Of a stretch of DNA of 64,000 nt, positions 27,208 to 36,283 are shown piece after piece. The notes beneath the pieces are model-generated. The model was not told the DNA's origin and did no database searches. It saw only the letters and a program-made list of their open reading frames with translations. The translations under genes were made by a program, and so were the position numbers. This stretch comes from Acinetobacter radioresistens DSM 6976 = NBRC 102413 = CIP 103788 (GTDB lineage Bacteria > Pseudomonadota > Gammaproteobacteria > Pseudomonadales > Moraxellaceae). Position 1 is the stretch's first letter, and every line of letters begins with the position of its first letter. Location: contig NZ_AP019740.1 of the NCBI RefSeq assembly GCF_006757745.1, forward strand, positions 1,674,001-1,738,000, given 5' to 3'.

Positions 27208-28428
27208 ATGACCTCATATCAAAATTTTCATCTTAAAGAAGTTTTAGAAAATCAGACACATATTATCCAAAGTGATGAAGAAGCTTTGGCTATTGCACAG
27301 GATTTAAGTCAAAAGTTTAAAGCCGAGGCAGTTCAACGGGACCAAAACCGTATTTTGCCTTTTGAAGAGATAGAAGCCTACAGCCAGTCAGGCTTATGGG
27401 CGATTACCGTTCCCAAGCAATATGGGGGTGCAGAAGTTTCAAGTCTGACCGTAGCTAGAGTCATTGCCCTGTTTAGTGGAGTGGACGGTTCAATTGGACA
27501 GATTCCTCAAAATCATTTCTATGCACTGGAAGTCCTGCGTAATACAGGTACAGAACAGCAGAAACAGAAGTTTTACACAGAAGTTTTAAAAGGAGCCCGT
27601 TTCGGTAATGCACTGGCAGAATTCAAAACCAGATCTGCCGCTCATAAGCATACACAATTGATTGCTACGGGAAATAACTACGTAATTCAGGGGGAAAAAT
27701 TTTATTGTACCGGAAGCCTTTTCGCACACCGTATTCCTACGCTAGTTACAGATGCAGAAGGTCGGGAATTTTTAGCTTTTGTAAAGCGTAATAGCCAAGG
27801 CCTTGAAATCGTGGATGACTGGAGTGGCTTTGGGCAGCGTATAACAGGAAGTGGTACGGTAAAATTTAATCACGTCGCTGTTGAGCAAGAGGATCTGATT
27901 GCCTTTGATACAGCATTCACTCAGCCCACCTTAGTCGGGCCATTTGCCCAGATTATGCATGCTGCAATTGAAGTAGGAATTGCCCGCGCTGCTTTTGAAG
28001 AAACATTGCAGCAGGTAAAACAGGCGCGCCCCTGGATTGACTCAGGACTAGATCGTGCTACTCAAGACCCCTTGACTCTGCTAGAACTCGGCCGTGTGGC
28101 TGCTGATGTACGTGCCAGTGAGGTTCTCCTCAAACAGGCTGCTCAGGCTCTTGAGGTAGCCCGTCCATTACCTACTGTGGAAAATATAGCACAGGCTTCA
28201 ATTGAGGTAGCTAAGGTTCGTGCACATAGTACAGAAACTGCATTAAAAGCATCCAGCAAACTGATTGAACTGGCAGGTAGCCGGGGTAGCCAGTTAAAAA
28301 ACGGACTAGACCGTTTCTGGCGTAATGCACGTGTCCATACTTTACATGATGCAGCGCGCTGGAAATATTACTTTATTGGACAATATGTATTGAATGGAGT
28401 TCTACCTCCACGCAGGGGGACATTGTAA
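27208..28428 (+). CDS. SfnB/DszC-type flavin-dependent sulfur acquisition oxidoreductase (copy 2)
   Basis: 406 residues, a clear paralogue of the preceding gene. Shared motifs include IGQIPQNHFYALEVL against VGQIPQNQIALLNMI, GEKFYCTGSLFAHR against GEKFYSTGSSFAHW, and WRNARVHTLHDAARWK at the end. Divergence is large enough that the two probably act on different substrates or form a hetero-oligomer. It has its own AAGGA site. The stop overlaps the next ATG by 1 nt (TAATG), indicating translational coupling to the monooxygenase. Confidence 0.85.
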   Translation: MTSYQNFHLKEVLENQTHIIQSDEEALAIAQDLSQKFKAEAVQRDQNRILPFEEIEAYSQSGLWAITVPKQYGGAEVSSLTVARVIALFSGVDGSIGQIPQNHFYALEVLRNTGTEQQKQKFYTEVLKGARFGNALAEFKTRSAAHKHTQLIATGNNYVIQGEKFYCTGSLFAHRIPTLVTDAEGREFLAFVKRNSQGLEIVDDWSGFGQRITGSGTVKFNHVAVEQEDLIAFDTAFTQPTLVGPFAQIMHAAIEVGIARAAFEETLQQVKQARPWIDSGLDRATQDPLTLLELGRVAADVRASEVLLKQAAQALEVARPLPTVENIAQASIEVAKVRAHSTETALKASSKLIELAGSRGSQLKNGLDRFWRNARVHTLHDAARWKYYFIGQYVLNGVLPPRRGTL

Positions 28429-29840
28429 TGGCAAAGCAATTACCTAAACAGATTTTACTTAATGCTTTTGACATGAATTCAGCAGGACATATTAACCATG
28501 GGTTATGGACACATCCACGAGATCAATCACATCGTTTTAATGAACTGAACTACTGGACAGATTTGGCGAAAACTTTAGAGCAAGGATTATTTGACGGGTT
28601 ATTTCTTGCAGATATTACTGGTGTATATGACGTCTATCAAAACGGTATTGAGCTGACCTTAAAAGAATCAATCCAGCTTCCCAGCCATGACCCCTCTACT
28701 CTGGTTTCAGCAATGGCCGCAGTTACCCAGAATCTGGGCTTCGGTATTACAGTAAATCTGAGCTATGAAACGCCGTATCAGTTTGCACGGCGTTTTGCCA
28801 GTCTAGACCATTTAACCCATGGCCGGATTGCCTGGAATATTGTGACAGGTTATTTAGATAGTGCTGAAAGATTAATCGGACAGAAAGGCTTGAAGCAACA
28901 TGATTTACGTTATGCACAGGCTGAGGAGTTTCTAGAGCTTTGCTATAAATTCTGGGAAGGCTCTTGGGAAAATGATGCAGTTGTAAAGGATCGGCAGAAC
29001 CGAATATTTACTGAACCGGCGAAAGTGCATTCAATCCGGCATCAGGGCCAATTTTACCAGAGTGAAGGAGTATTTCAGGTTTCACCTTCTCCCCAGCGCA
29101 CCCCGGTCCTTTTTCAGGCAGGTGCTTCGCCACGTGGTCTTACCTTTGCAACTCAACATGCTGAGGCCATATTTATTGGAGGCGATAAACCGGAAAAAAT
29201 TAAACAGCAGGTCGAGAAAATTCGAACACTTGCCACTGCACAGGGTCGTGAAGCAGAAGCTATTAAAATTTTTATTGGCATTACTGTGGTTAGCGCTGAA
29301 ACTGATGCGCTTGCACAGGAAAAACTGGCAGAGTATTGCCACTATGCGAGTCCTGAAGCAGGCCTTGCCCACTATTCCAGTTCTGTCGGCATTGATCTGT
29401 CCCAGTTTACAGAACAAGAAACCATTCCCTATCAGCAAACTAACAGTATTGCTTCAGTCAACAATAAATTTAAAGAACAGAAAATTACAGTGGCAGATCT
29501 GAAAGACCAACATGTGCTGGGAGGACGTTACCCCCTCATTGTGGGTAGTGGAGCAACTGTAGCGGAACAATTAATTCATTTAATTGATGAAACAGGAATT
29601 GATGGTTTTAACCTGACCCGTACGGTTGCCCCGGAATCCCATCAGGACTTTATCCGGTGGGTTATTCCGGAGCTGCAACAGCGCGGTCGCTACAAAACAG
29701 CTTATAGCGAAGGTACATTGCGACATAAGTTATTTCAGCAAGGTAACCTGCTTTCTGCACAACATCCGGTGCAACAGTTCCGATGTCTAACCCCGGCCTC
29801 TCCCGCCGAAATCCGTCCTATTCAAAAACAGCTTGCATAA
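28428..29840 (+). CDS. LLM-class (NtaA/SnaA/DszA type) flavin-dependent monooxygenase
   Basis: 470 residues, a bacterial luciferase-like barrel of the DszA/NtaA/SnaA group, which uses FMNH2 from a separate reductase to oxidise organosulfur or aminopolycarboxylate compounds. Visible family segments are QLPSHDPSTLVSAMAAVT, FARRFASLDHLTHGRIAWNIVTGYLDSA (described by its LTHGRIAWNIVT core), YFxEPxKVHSIRHQG-like EPAKVHSIRHQGQFY, and SPQRTPVLFQAGASPRG. The associated NADH:FMN reductase is not in this operon. Position between SfnB-type enzymes and ABC transport genes points to cleavage of an imported sulfone or sulfonate-like compound. Confidence 0.87.
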   Translation: MAKQLPKQILLNAFDMNSAGHINHGLWTHPRDQSHRFNELNYWTDLAKTLEQGLFDGLFLADITGVYDVYQNGIELTLKESIQLPSHDPSTLVSAMAAVTQNLGFGITVNLSYETPYQFARRFASLDHLTHGRIAWNIVTGYLDSAERLIGQKGLKQHDLRYAQAEEFLELCYKFWEGSWENDAVVKDRQNRIFTEPAKVHSIRHQGQFYQSEGVFQVSPSPQRTPVLFQAGASPRGLTFATQHAEAIFIGGDKPEKIKQQVEKIRTLATAQGREAEAIKIFIGITVVSAETDALAQEKLAEYCHYASPEAGLAHYSSSVGIDLSQFTEQETIPYQQTNSIASVNNKFKEQKITVADLKDQHVLGGRYPLIVGSGATVAEQLIHLIDETGIDGFNLTRTVAPESHQDFIRWVIPELQQRGRYKTAYSEGTLRHKLFQQGNLLSAQHPVQQFRCLTPASPAEIRPIQKQLA

Positions 29841-29869
29841 AACATTTTAAAAATTTTTAGAGGTGCATG

Positions 29870-30700
29870 ATGGCACAAACAGCAAAAACGAAATTCACTA
29901 TTTTAGGGGCAGTATTGACCATAGTTATCTTAGGTCTTACTGGCTGGACGTTACAGAAAAAAACAGGTTCAGATGAACTGGTCATCGGGATTAGCCCATC
30001 GTTTGCAAAACCGTTACAAGTTGCAGCAGAAGAAGCCAGAAAAGAAGGACTTCATATTAAGCTTGTTGAATTCTCTGACTGGAACACGCCCAATATTACG
30101 CTAAATCACGGAGATATTGATGCCAATTTTTTTCAGCATCAGCCATTTTTGGATAATGCCATAAAAGAAACCGGTTTTAAGCTCAAAGCTTTTGCAGCTG
30201 GAGCAGCATCTCATGTAGGCCTGTATTCAAAAAAGTATAAAAGCTTTGATGAGTTACCACAAAATGCCAGAGTTGCTATACCAAATGATCCGGTAAATCA
30301 GGGTCGTGCTCTCCTGCTCTTGCAGCAAGCCAAACTCATTAGCTTAAAAGATGTAAACAATCATCTGTCCAGTTTACAGGATATTGCTGCAAACCCTAAA
30401 AATCTGCAGTTTATCGAAGTTGAAGGACCACAGACCGCACGTGCAATTGATGATGTTGATTTGGCTTTTGGCTATCCTCATTATTTACGTCTGGCAAAAA
30501 CTGCTGATCCGGAAAGTGCACTGTTATTCGACAAAAATACCAACAAACGCTATGCCATCTTATTTGTAGTCCGTGATGATTACAAAGATAAAGACGATCA
30601 ATTGAAAAAATTCGTGACTATTTACCAGAACTCCCCAAGAGTGCAAGCCGCTTTAGATGAGGATTTTGGGAAAAAACTCTGGTTCCCTGGCTGGAAGTAA
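29870..30700 (+). CDS. MetQ/NlpA family binding protein without lipobox (copy 1)
   Basis: 276 residues from the second ATG, which is 6 nt after AGAGG. It is a substrate-binding protein of the methionine-type ABC family: GISPSFAKPLQVAAEEARKEG, EFSDWNTPN, GDIDANFFQHQPFL and AIPNDPVNQGRALLLL are conserved parts. The N-terminus has a hydrophobic helix (about 9-27) but no cysteine, so it is not a lipoprotein; it is probably held by an uncleaved signal anchor. It is followed 7 nt later by a close paralogue. The ligand is inferred to be an organosulfur compound, not necessarily methionine. Confidence 0.85.
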   Translation: MAQTAKTKFTILGAVLTIVILGLTGWTLQKKTGSDELVIGISPSFAKPLQVAAEEARKEGLHIKLVEFSDWNTPNITLNHGDIDANFFQHQPFLDNAIKETGFKLKAFAAGAASHVGLYSKKYKSFDELPQNARVAIPNDPVNQGRALLLLQQAKLISLKDVNNHLSSLQDIAANPKNLQFIEVEGPQTARAIDDVDLAFGYPHYLRLAKTADPESALLFDKNTNKRYAILFVVRDDYKDKDDQLKKFVTIYQNSPRVQAALDEDFGKKLWFPGWK

Positions 30701-30707
30701 GGAACAG

Positions 30708-31547
30708 ATGATGACCTTATTAAAATCAGATTCTTATAAGTTCTGGCTAATTGGCCTGACAACCCTCTTAGTTATACTCGGTTTGGCTGCTTACCGTTTT
30801 AACAGTAATACTCTGCAGAAAGACACTTTAACAATCGGCATCAGCCCACCCTATGCCGATCTGCTACAAAGTGTGGCAGATGATATGAAAGCACAAGGTA
30901 TTCAGGTCAAGCTGGTTGAGTTTTCAGACTGGCATGCACCCAATGTAGCTGTTCAGAACGGTGATATTGATGCCAATTTTTTTCAGCAAAGTGTTTATCT
31001 GAAAAATGCAATTCGTGAAACCCGGTTTAACCTGCATGCATTTGCACCAGGTACTGGAAGCCATGTGGGCTTATATTCAAAAAAGTATCAATCACTAGAG
31101 CAACTTCCTGTTCATGCTCGCGTAGTCATACCCAATGATCCGGTCAACTCGGCGCGTGCTTTAATTCTGCTTGCCCGGGCCGGCCTGATTGAAGTTAAAG
31201 ATATTCAGAATGAATTAACTACACTTCAGGACATTATACGCAATCCTAAACAGTTACAGTTTATTGAGGTAGAAGGTCCACAAACAGCCCATGCCATAGA
31301 TGAAGCAGATCTTATTTTTGGTTTTCCGCATTATCTGAAAATGGCAAAAGCAGCTAACCCGAAGGATGCTTTATTTTTAGATCCGATAGACAAGAAATAC
31401 GCCATCTTGTTCGTGACCCGAACAGATTATCAAGATAAAGACCAGAAACTTGCCAGATTTGTACAAGCCTTTCAAACCTCAGAAAAGGTCAAAACGATAC
31501 TGGATCAGGACTTTGGTCAAGGCATGTGGTTTCAGGGTTGGAAATAA
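30708..31547 (+). CDS. MetQ/NlpA family binding protein without lipobox (copy 2)
   Basis: 279 residues from the ATG at 30708, close behind AAGGA. A longer frame from 30657 would overlap copy 1. The mature part parallels copy 1 segment by segment (EFSDWHAPN, GDIDANFFQQSVYL, VIPNDPVNSARALILL, FGFPHYLKMAK). Again there is an N-terminal hydrophobic helix and no lipobox cysteine. Two binding proteins feeding one MetNI pair would widen the range of ligands. Tandem duplication within the operon is the simple explanation. Confidence 0.85.
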   Translation: MMTLLKSDSYKFWLIGLTTLLVILGLAAYRFNSNTLQKDTLTIGISPPYADLLQSVADDMKAQGIQVKLVEFSDWHAPNVAVQNGDIDANFFQQSVYLKNAIRETRFNLHAFAPGTGSHVGLYSKKYQSLEQLPVHARVVIPNDPVNSARALILLARAGLIEVKDIQNELTTLQDIIRNPKQLQFIEVEGPQTAHAIDEADLIFGFPHYLKMAKAANPKDALFLDPIDKKYAILFVTRTDYQDKDQKLARFVQAFQTSEKVKTILDQDFGQGMWFQGWK

Positions 31548-31558
31548 GGAGAAGAATA

Positions 31559-32629
31559 ATGGTGAGTTTTGGTTCTCATACTGAATTTACGGTTTCCCAT
31601 ATCAAGATCAGAAACCTCAACAAATACTACCAAGTACAAGGCAAATCTGTACATGCACTCAAAAATGTCAGTCTGGATATTCCTGAAGGTAAAATTTTCG
31701 GCATTATTGGAAAAAGCGGTGCCGGAAAATCCTCTTTGCTACGTACATTAAATGGTCTGGAACAGCCCAGTAATGGCAGTATTCATATTCACCAACAAAA
31801 CTTGGCCAGTCTGGATCATCCGGAACTCATTCGGCTGCGTCAACGTATCGGAATGATTTTCCAGCACTTTAACCTGATGTCAGCTAAAACAGTGTGGGAA
31901 AATGTTGCCCTGCCTCTTAAAATATCAGGACATAAAAAAGCCGAGATTGAACTGCGTGTTAATGAGGCACTGGAACTGGTCGGTTTAAGCAGTAAAGCAG
32001 AAAACTATCCTTCACAACTTTCAGGTGGGCAGAAACAACGCGTCGGTATTGCACGTGCTCTGGTACACTGCCCTGAAATTTTATTATGTGATGAAGCAAC
32101 CTCAGCTCTAGACCCGGAAAGTACCTCGGTCATTTTATCGTTACTCAAAAGAATCAATCAGCAAATGGGAATCACAATTGTCCTGATTACCCATGAAATG
32201 CAGGTTATCCGGGAAATTTGTGATCAGGTAGTTGTTATTGATCAAGGTGAAATTGTCGAGTCTGGTCAGGTATGGAGTGTTTTTTCAAAACCTGAACAGC
32301 CAATTACTCAAGAATTATTAACTCTAGAACAACTGGATTTACCATTTGCAGTGAATTCGAAGGTAACTACAGAGACTACACATACTATTTTAAAACTTTG
32401 TTATGAGTCTGCCATACACCACACACCAGATTTAAAAGCCATTCTTGAGCAGTTAAATGGTCCAGTTCACTTATATCAGGGCCATGTTGATACGATCCAG
32501 CAGCATCTGATCGGTTCACTGATTGTCGCTATACCCGACGTACAGTTAAATCTGAAGCATTTGAAAGAAGCGCTAAAAAAATATATTGCCCACATTGAGG
32601 TACTTGGCTATGCACGACCAGCTCATTAA
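31559..32629 (+). CDS. metN: MetN-type ABC transporter ATP-binding protein (sulfur operon)
   Basis: 356 residues from ATG 31559, which follows AAGGAGAAG. Walker A IIGKSGAGKSSLL, signature LSGGQKQRVGIARAL and Walker B ILLCDEATSALDP are complete. The C-terminal 90 residues resemble the NIL domain found in MetN, which senses substrate inside the cell and inhibits transport. It is 11 nt after the second binding protein and overlaps the permease by 20 nt. Partner of the two binding proteins and the permease at 32610. Confidence 0.92.
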   Translation: MVSFGSHTEFTVSHIKIRNLNKYYQVQGKSVHALKNVSLDIPEGKIFGIIGKSGAGKSSLLRTLNGLEQPSNGSIHIHQQNLASLDHPELIRLRQRIGMIFQHFNLMSAKTVWENVALPLKISGHKKAEIELRVNEALELVGLSSKAENYPSQLSGGQKQRVGIARALVHCPEILLCDEATSALDPESTSVILSLLKRINQQMGITIVLITHEMQVIREICDQVVVIDQGEIVESGQVWSVFSKPEQPITQELLTLEQLDLPFAVNSKVTTETTHTILKLCYESAIHHTPDLKAILEQLNGPVHLYQGHVDTIQQHLIGSLIVAIPDVQLNLKHLKEALKKYIAHIEVLGYARPAH

Positions 32630-33269
32630 CCTGCTTTTGACCGGCACTATCGATACATTAATTATGGTAGGCATATCTGCTCTTGCAGCTTTTTTAATTG
32701 GTTTACCGATTGCAATTATCCTGGTCAATACCAGTGAACATGGTATTTATCCATCACGGATGATTAATCAGCCCTTGGGATGGGTCATTAATATTACACG
32801 CTCTGTCCCTTTTTTAATCTTGATGGTAGCTCTGATCCCACTCACACGTCTTATTGTGGGTACCAGTTATGGCGTGTGGGCTGCTGTGGTGCCATTAACT
32901 ATTGCTGCTACCCCGTTTTTTGCGCGTATTGCTGAAGTCAGTTTACGTGAAGTGGATCATGGTTTGATTGAAGCCGCACAAGCGATGGGCTGTAACCGTA
33001 AACAGATTATCTGGCATGTACTTTTACCGGAGGCCTTGCCCGGAATTGTGGCAGGTTTTACCGTTACGATGGTAACCATGATCAATTCTTCTGCAATTGC
33101 TGGTGCTATAGGAGCAGGCGGACTTGGTGATATTGCTTACCGTTATGGTTATCAGCGTTTTGATATTACGATTATGCTGGCTGTTATTTTGGTGCTCGTG
33201 ATCCTGGTGATGCTTATTCAGGCAACTGGAGATGCCTTGGCCAGCCAGCTAGATAAGCGCAAGCTTTAA
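32610..33269 (+). CDS. metI: MetI-type ABC transporter permease (sulfur operon)
   Basis: 219 residues with about five membrane segments. The cytoplasmic coupling loop EAAQAMGCNRKQIIWHVLLPEALPGIV carries the EAA motif and the C-terminus has IAGAIGAGGLGDIAYRYGYQRFD, both typical of MetI. The start at 32610 lies 9 nt after GAGG and inside the end of metN, as expected for coupled translation. It is the last gene of the operon; the hairpin at 33301 follows. Confidence 0.9.
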   Translation: MHDQLINLLLTGTIDTLIMVGISALAAFLIGLPIAIILVNTSEHGIYPSRMINQPLGWVINITRSVPFLILMVALIPLTRLIVGTSYGVWAAVVPLTIAATPFFARIAEVSLREVDHGLIEAAQAMGCNRKQIIWHVLLPEALPGIVAGFTVTMVTMINSSAIAGAIGAGGLGDIAYRYGYQRFDITIMLAVILVLVILVMLIQATGDALASQLDKRKL

Positions 33270-33300
33270 AACAATACAGACTTTCAGGGATTGTGAGATA

Positions 33301-33321
33301 CCATGACTGACTTTGTCATGG
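33301..33321 (+). terminator. Weak hairpin after the sulfur operon
   Basis: CCATGAC and GTCATGG pair around a 7-nt loop. The following GCTTTCATG is not a proper T tract, so termination may be partial. Confidence 0.4.
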
Positions 33322-33374
33322 CTTTCATGTAAAATCATCGGCAATTTCAGATAACAATTTTTGTGAGTCATTTC

Positions 33375-34466
33375 ATGGGTTTTAATTGCGGTATTGTTGG
33401 CCTGCCAAACGTGGGTAAGTCTACCCTTTTTAATGCATTAACCAAGGCTGCCATTGCAGCAGAGAACTTCCCATTTTGTACTATTGAGCCAAATACCGGA
33501 ATTGTACCTGTACCCGATCCACGTCTGGACAAGCTGGCTGCTATTGTAAACCCGCAACGTATTATTCCCACCACGATGGAATTTGTTGACATTGCAGGCC
33601 TGGTAGCAGGTGCATCCAAAGGTGAAGGTCTAGGTAACCAGTTTCTGGCGAATATCCGTGAAACTGATGCAATTGCTCATGTCGTACGTTGTTTTGAAGA
33701 TGAAAATGTTATTCATGTAAATGGCAAGATTGATCCATTAGATGATATTGCTACTATTAATACTGAACTGGCACTGGCTGATCTGGAAACTGTAGCCAAA
33801 GCTATTTTGCGCTTAACCAAAGTTGCTAAAGGTGGCGATAAAGAAGCGGTAGCAACCAAAGCCGTACTAGAAAAAATTCAGCCTTTACTGGATGAGGGCA
33901 AGCCAGCACGTGCAGCAAATTTAGCTGATGATGAGCGCAAACTGGTACGTGGTTTTGGTTTACTGACGTTAAAACCAACCATGTATATTGCAAATGTGGC
34001 AGAAGACGGCTTTGAAAATAATCCGCATCTGGATGCTGTTCGCAAATTGGCAGAAGAAGAAAATGCCATTGTGGTACCTCTGTGTAACCAGATTGAATCT
34101 GAAATCTCACTTCTTGAAGATGAAGATCGCGCTGAGTTCCTAGAAGCAATGGGCATGGAAGAACCGGGTTTAAATGTAGTTATCCGTGCCGGTTATGCTT
34201 TACTGGGCTTACAAACCTATTTCACGGCAGGGGTGCAAGAAGTTCGTGCATGGACGGTTAAAGTTGGTGCAACTGCACCACAAGCGGCAGGTGTCATTCA
34301 TACCGACTTTGAAAAAGGTTTTATTCGTGCTGAAGTTGTTGCATACAATGACTTTGTACAGTACAACGGTGAAGCTGGTGCCAAAGAGGCCGGCAAATGG
34401 CGTCTAGAAGGTAAAACGTATATCGTTCAGGATGGTGATGTTATGCATTTCCGTTTTAACGTATAA
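33375..34466 (+). CDS. ychF: Redox-regulated ATPase YchF
   Basis: 363 residues from [20 protein letters not shown]; the family always starts this way, so ATG 33375 is preferred over GTG 33363. YchF (OLA1) is an Obg-related P-loop protein that prefers ATP and binds ribosomes. G1 GLPNVGKS, G3-like [17 protein letters not shown] and the C-terminal TGS-like domain (VHFR end region [10 protein letters not shown]) are visible. Monocistronic with a terminator. Confidence 0.95.
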   Translation: MGFNCGIVGLPNVGKSTLFNALTKAAIAAENFPFCTIEPNTGIVPVPDPRLDKLAAIVNPQRIIPTTMEFVDIAGLVAGASKGEGLGNQFLANIRETDAIAHVVRCFEDENVIHVNGKIDPLDDIATINTELALADLETVAKAILRLTKVAKGGDKEAVATKAVLEKIQPLLDEGKPARAANLADDERKLVRGFGLLTLKPTMYIANVAEDGFENNPHLDAVRKLAEEENAIVVPLCNQIESEISLLEDEDRAEFLEAMGMEEPGLNVVIRAGYALLGLQTYFTAGVQEVRAWTVKVGATAPQAAGVIHTDFEKGFIRAEVVAYNDFVQYNGEAGAKEAGKWRLEGKTYIVQDGDVMHFRFNV

Positions 34467-34486
34467 AAATATACCCAGTAAATTAA

Positions 34487-34526
34487 TAAAAATGCCAGTT
34501 CATTAATATGACTGGCATTTTTATTA
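34487..34526 (+). terminator. Terminator of ychF
   Basis: AAAAATGCCAGT and ACTGGCATTTTT pair around an 11-nt loop, followed by ATT. Good rho-independent terminator. Confidence 0.8.
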
Positions 34527-34686
34527 GGCCCTGCTAACTAAAGCCTTTTGTTCATAATTTTAATATACAGCTAACATATTCTTTTTATCTTCATCCAGTA
34601 TTCTTTTTAATTAAACGTTCCAACTACATTTAAAACTCAATGAAATAGTGGAATAATCAAGTTTGCAGGGAGCAAACGATCAGGTC

Positions 34687-35625
34687 ATGGAACAAATTAT
34701 TTCAGTCATCTTTCCCATCTTTATTATTTTAAGTGTGGGTTATTTAAGCTTGCGCTTAAACATGCTAAATACTACGCATGTACAGGCAATCATCCAGTTT
34801 ATTATTAAAGTTTCGCTACCCGCATTTTTACTGTACGCCCTCTCTACCCGTTCCTTTGATGAAATCTGGCAGATGCCTTATTTTCTAGGCTACCTGCTAG
34901 GTTCACTGATTTTATTCTTCAGTGCATATACACTTTATCGCCGATTCTTTAAGTTACCTCGCCATCAGGCTGCTGTGATTGGGCTGGGTTCATCCATGTC
35001 AAATACCGGCTTTATCGGTACAGCAGTACTCACCTTACTAATTGCCCAGGCCGCCGTCCCCTATCTGGCAATGACACTGGTGATTGAAAATATTATTTTA
35101 CTGAGTCTGATGCTGATTTTGATAGAATCTTCAGATCAACAGGATAAGACTCTATCCACTATTATTCTTTCAACTTTGCAGAATCTTGCTAAAAATCCCA
35201 TTATTCTTTCAATTATATTGGGCTTGATCTGCTCAGTTTATACCGTTCAGTGGCCTGTCTCGCTAGAGCTTCCATTAAAATCACTAGCTTTTACTGCGTC
35301 TCCACTTGCGATTTTTGTGATTGGTGCCAGTCTTGCAACATTGACCATAAAAGACCTTAGCAAAGATGTACTGATTGTATGCACTATCAAGTTATTGATT
35401 ATGCCAATTGTAGTGACCAGTATAATTTATATAATGCCGGGAAGCACAGCGAAGATGGCTTATGCAGCTTTAATCCTTTCAGCTCTTCCTATGGCGACAG
35501 CATTTGGAATCTATGGGCAATTAAATGGCATTGCTGAGCAGTCAGTTGCGTCTGTCATGCTTAGTACCCTCTTATCTCTTGTGAGTATTGCCCTGATTAT
35601 GCAATTTATTCCTTCACCTTTTTAA
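34687..35625 (+). CDS. AEC family transporter
   Basis: 312 residues from ATG 34687 (320 if TTG 34663 is used; the GGGAG lies between the two, so the start is uncertain). About ten membrane helices in two five-helix halves, with family features such as YLSLRLNMLN, GLGSSMSNTGFIGTAVL and the second-half ASPLAIFVIGASLA and LSALPMATAFGIYGQ. AEC (auxin efflux carrier) proteins in bacteria export malonate, malate or other organic acids; substrate here unknown. Monocistronic. Confidence 0.85.
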   Translation: MEQIISVIFPIFIILSVGYLSLRLNMLNTTHVQAIIQFIIKVSLPAFLLYALSTRSFDEIWQMPYFLGYLLGSLILFFSAYTLYRRFFKLPRHQAAVIGLGSSMSNTGFIGTAVLTLLIAQAAVPYLAMTLVIENIILLSLMLILIESSDQQDKTLSTIILSTLQNLAKNPIILSIILGLICSVYTVQWPVSLELPLKSLAFTASPLAIFVIGASLATLTIKDLSKDVLIVCTIKLLIMPIVVTSIIYIMPGSTAKMAYAALILSALPMATAFGIYGQLNGIAEQSVASVMLSTLLSLVSIALIMQFIPSPF

Positions 35626-35650
35626 TTTAATGTTTAGGCTAATCATTTAA

Positions 35651-35684
35651 TAAAAAATAGCTCATATGTTGAGCTATTTTTTTT
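35651..35684. terminator. Bidirectional terminator
   Basis: AAAAAATAGCTCA and TGAGCTATTTTTTT around TATGT; serves the AEC gene (+) and the lipoprotein gene (-). Confidence 0.82.
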
Positions 35685-35691
35685 AAATTAC

Positions 35692-36174
35692 TTAAACGCC
35701 TTTCTTTTTTGGGTCGGTATTACCCAGTTCAGGATGATCAATTGCGCCCTTACACTGTGCCTTATCACGTTCATAATCAGCCTGTTTCTGACCAGCTTCT
35801 GAACCATTTTCAAGAATTTCTCGCGTCCAGATATCCAGACTACTCAATGCCTTACGGCAAAGGGCATATTTTCCTTCAGTTACTGAGTCTGTCATCTTGA
35901 CATTAATTCGCCAGTCAGTGGTAAGCTGACGGATTGGTTTACGAACTTCCTGTTCCAGACGCTCTGTCTGCTTCTGATAAACCAGTGCATCAATCTCATT
36001 CATGAGTTTCCATGCCTGCTGGGCGTAACTGGTGGCATCATTGGTCAGTTTTGGAGCAGGTTTAATCTCGACTTTTCGCTCTGGTTCGTTTGATGAGTTG
36101 CTGCATGCCTGTAAGCCCAGCACGCTGATTAAAACAGGGAGAAGAAGAAATGAACGGTTTAAATGAGCCCGCAT
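35692..36174 (-). CDS. Small lipoprotein of unknown function
   Basis: 160 residues from the ATG at 36174, which follows AGGCGA by 5 nt. A signal peptide ends in the lipobox LQAC (Cys24). The mature protein is polar and helical, with WKLMNEIDALVYQKQTERLEQEV as a likely coiled or amphipathic stretch, and two further Cys (CRKALSSLDIW and CKGAIDH) that could form a disulfide in the periplasm. No family recognised. Divergent from azlC. Confidence 0.72.
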   Translation of the reverse strand: MRAHLNRSFLLLPVLISVLGLQACSNSSNEPERKVEIKPAPKLTNDATSYAQQAWKLMNEIDALVYQKQTERLEQEVRKPIRQLTTDWRINVKMTDSVTEGKYALCRKALSSLDIWTREILENGSEAGQKQADYERDKAQCKGAIDHPELGNTDPKKKGV

Positions 36175-36283
36175 TTTAAGTCGCCTAAACAAACATTTTC
36201 CTCATATGCTAGTGAATTCGGGTAGAATACTCAATCTGCGTTTTGACCTATTGTTCAACTCTTTAAAAATTCCAGGGTGTATT

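Noticed and set aside
25994..28428. The two oxidoreductases as ordinary acyl-CoA dehydrogenases
   Set aside because: Their motifs and the linked sulfur transport and monooxygenase genes fit the SfnB/DszC branch; no fatty-acid genes are nearby.
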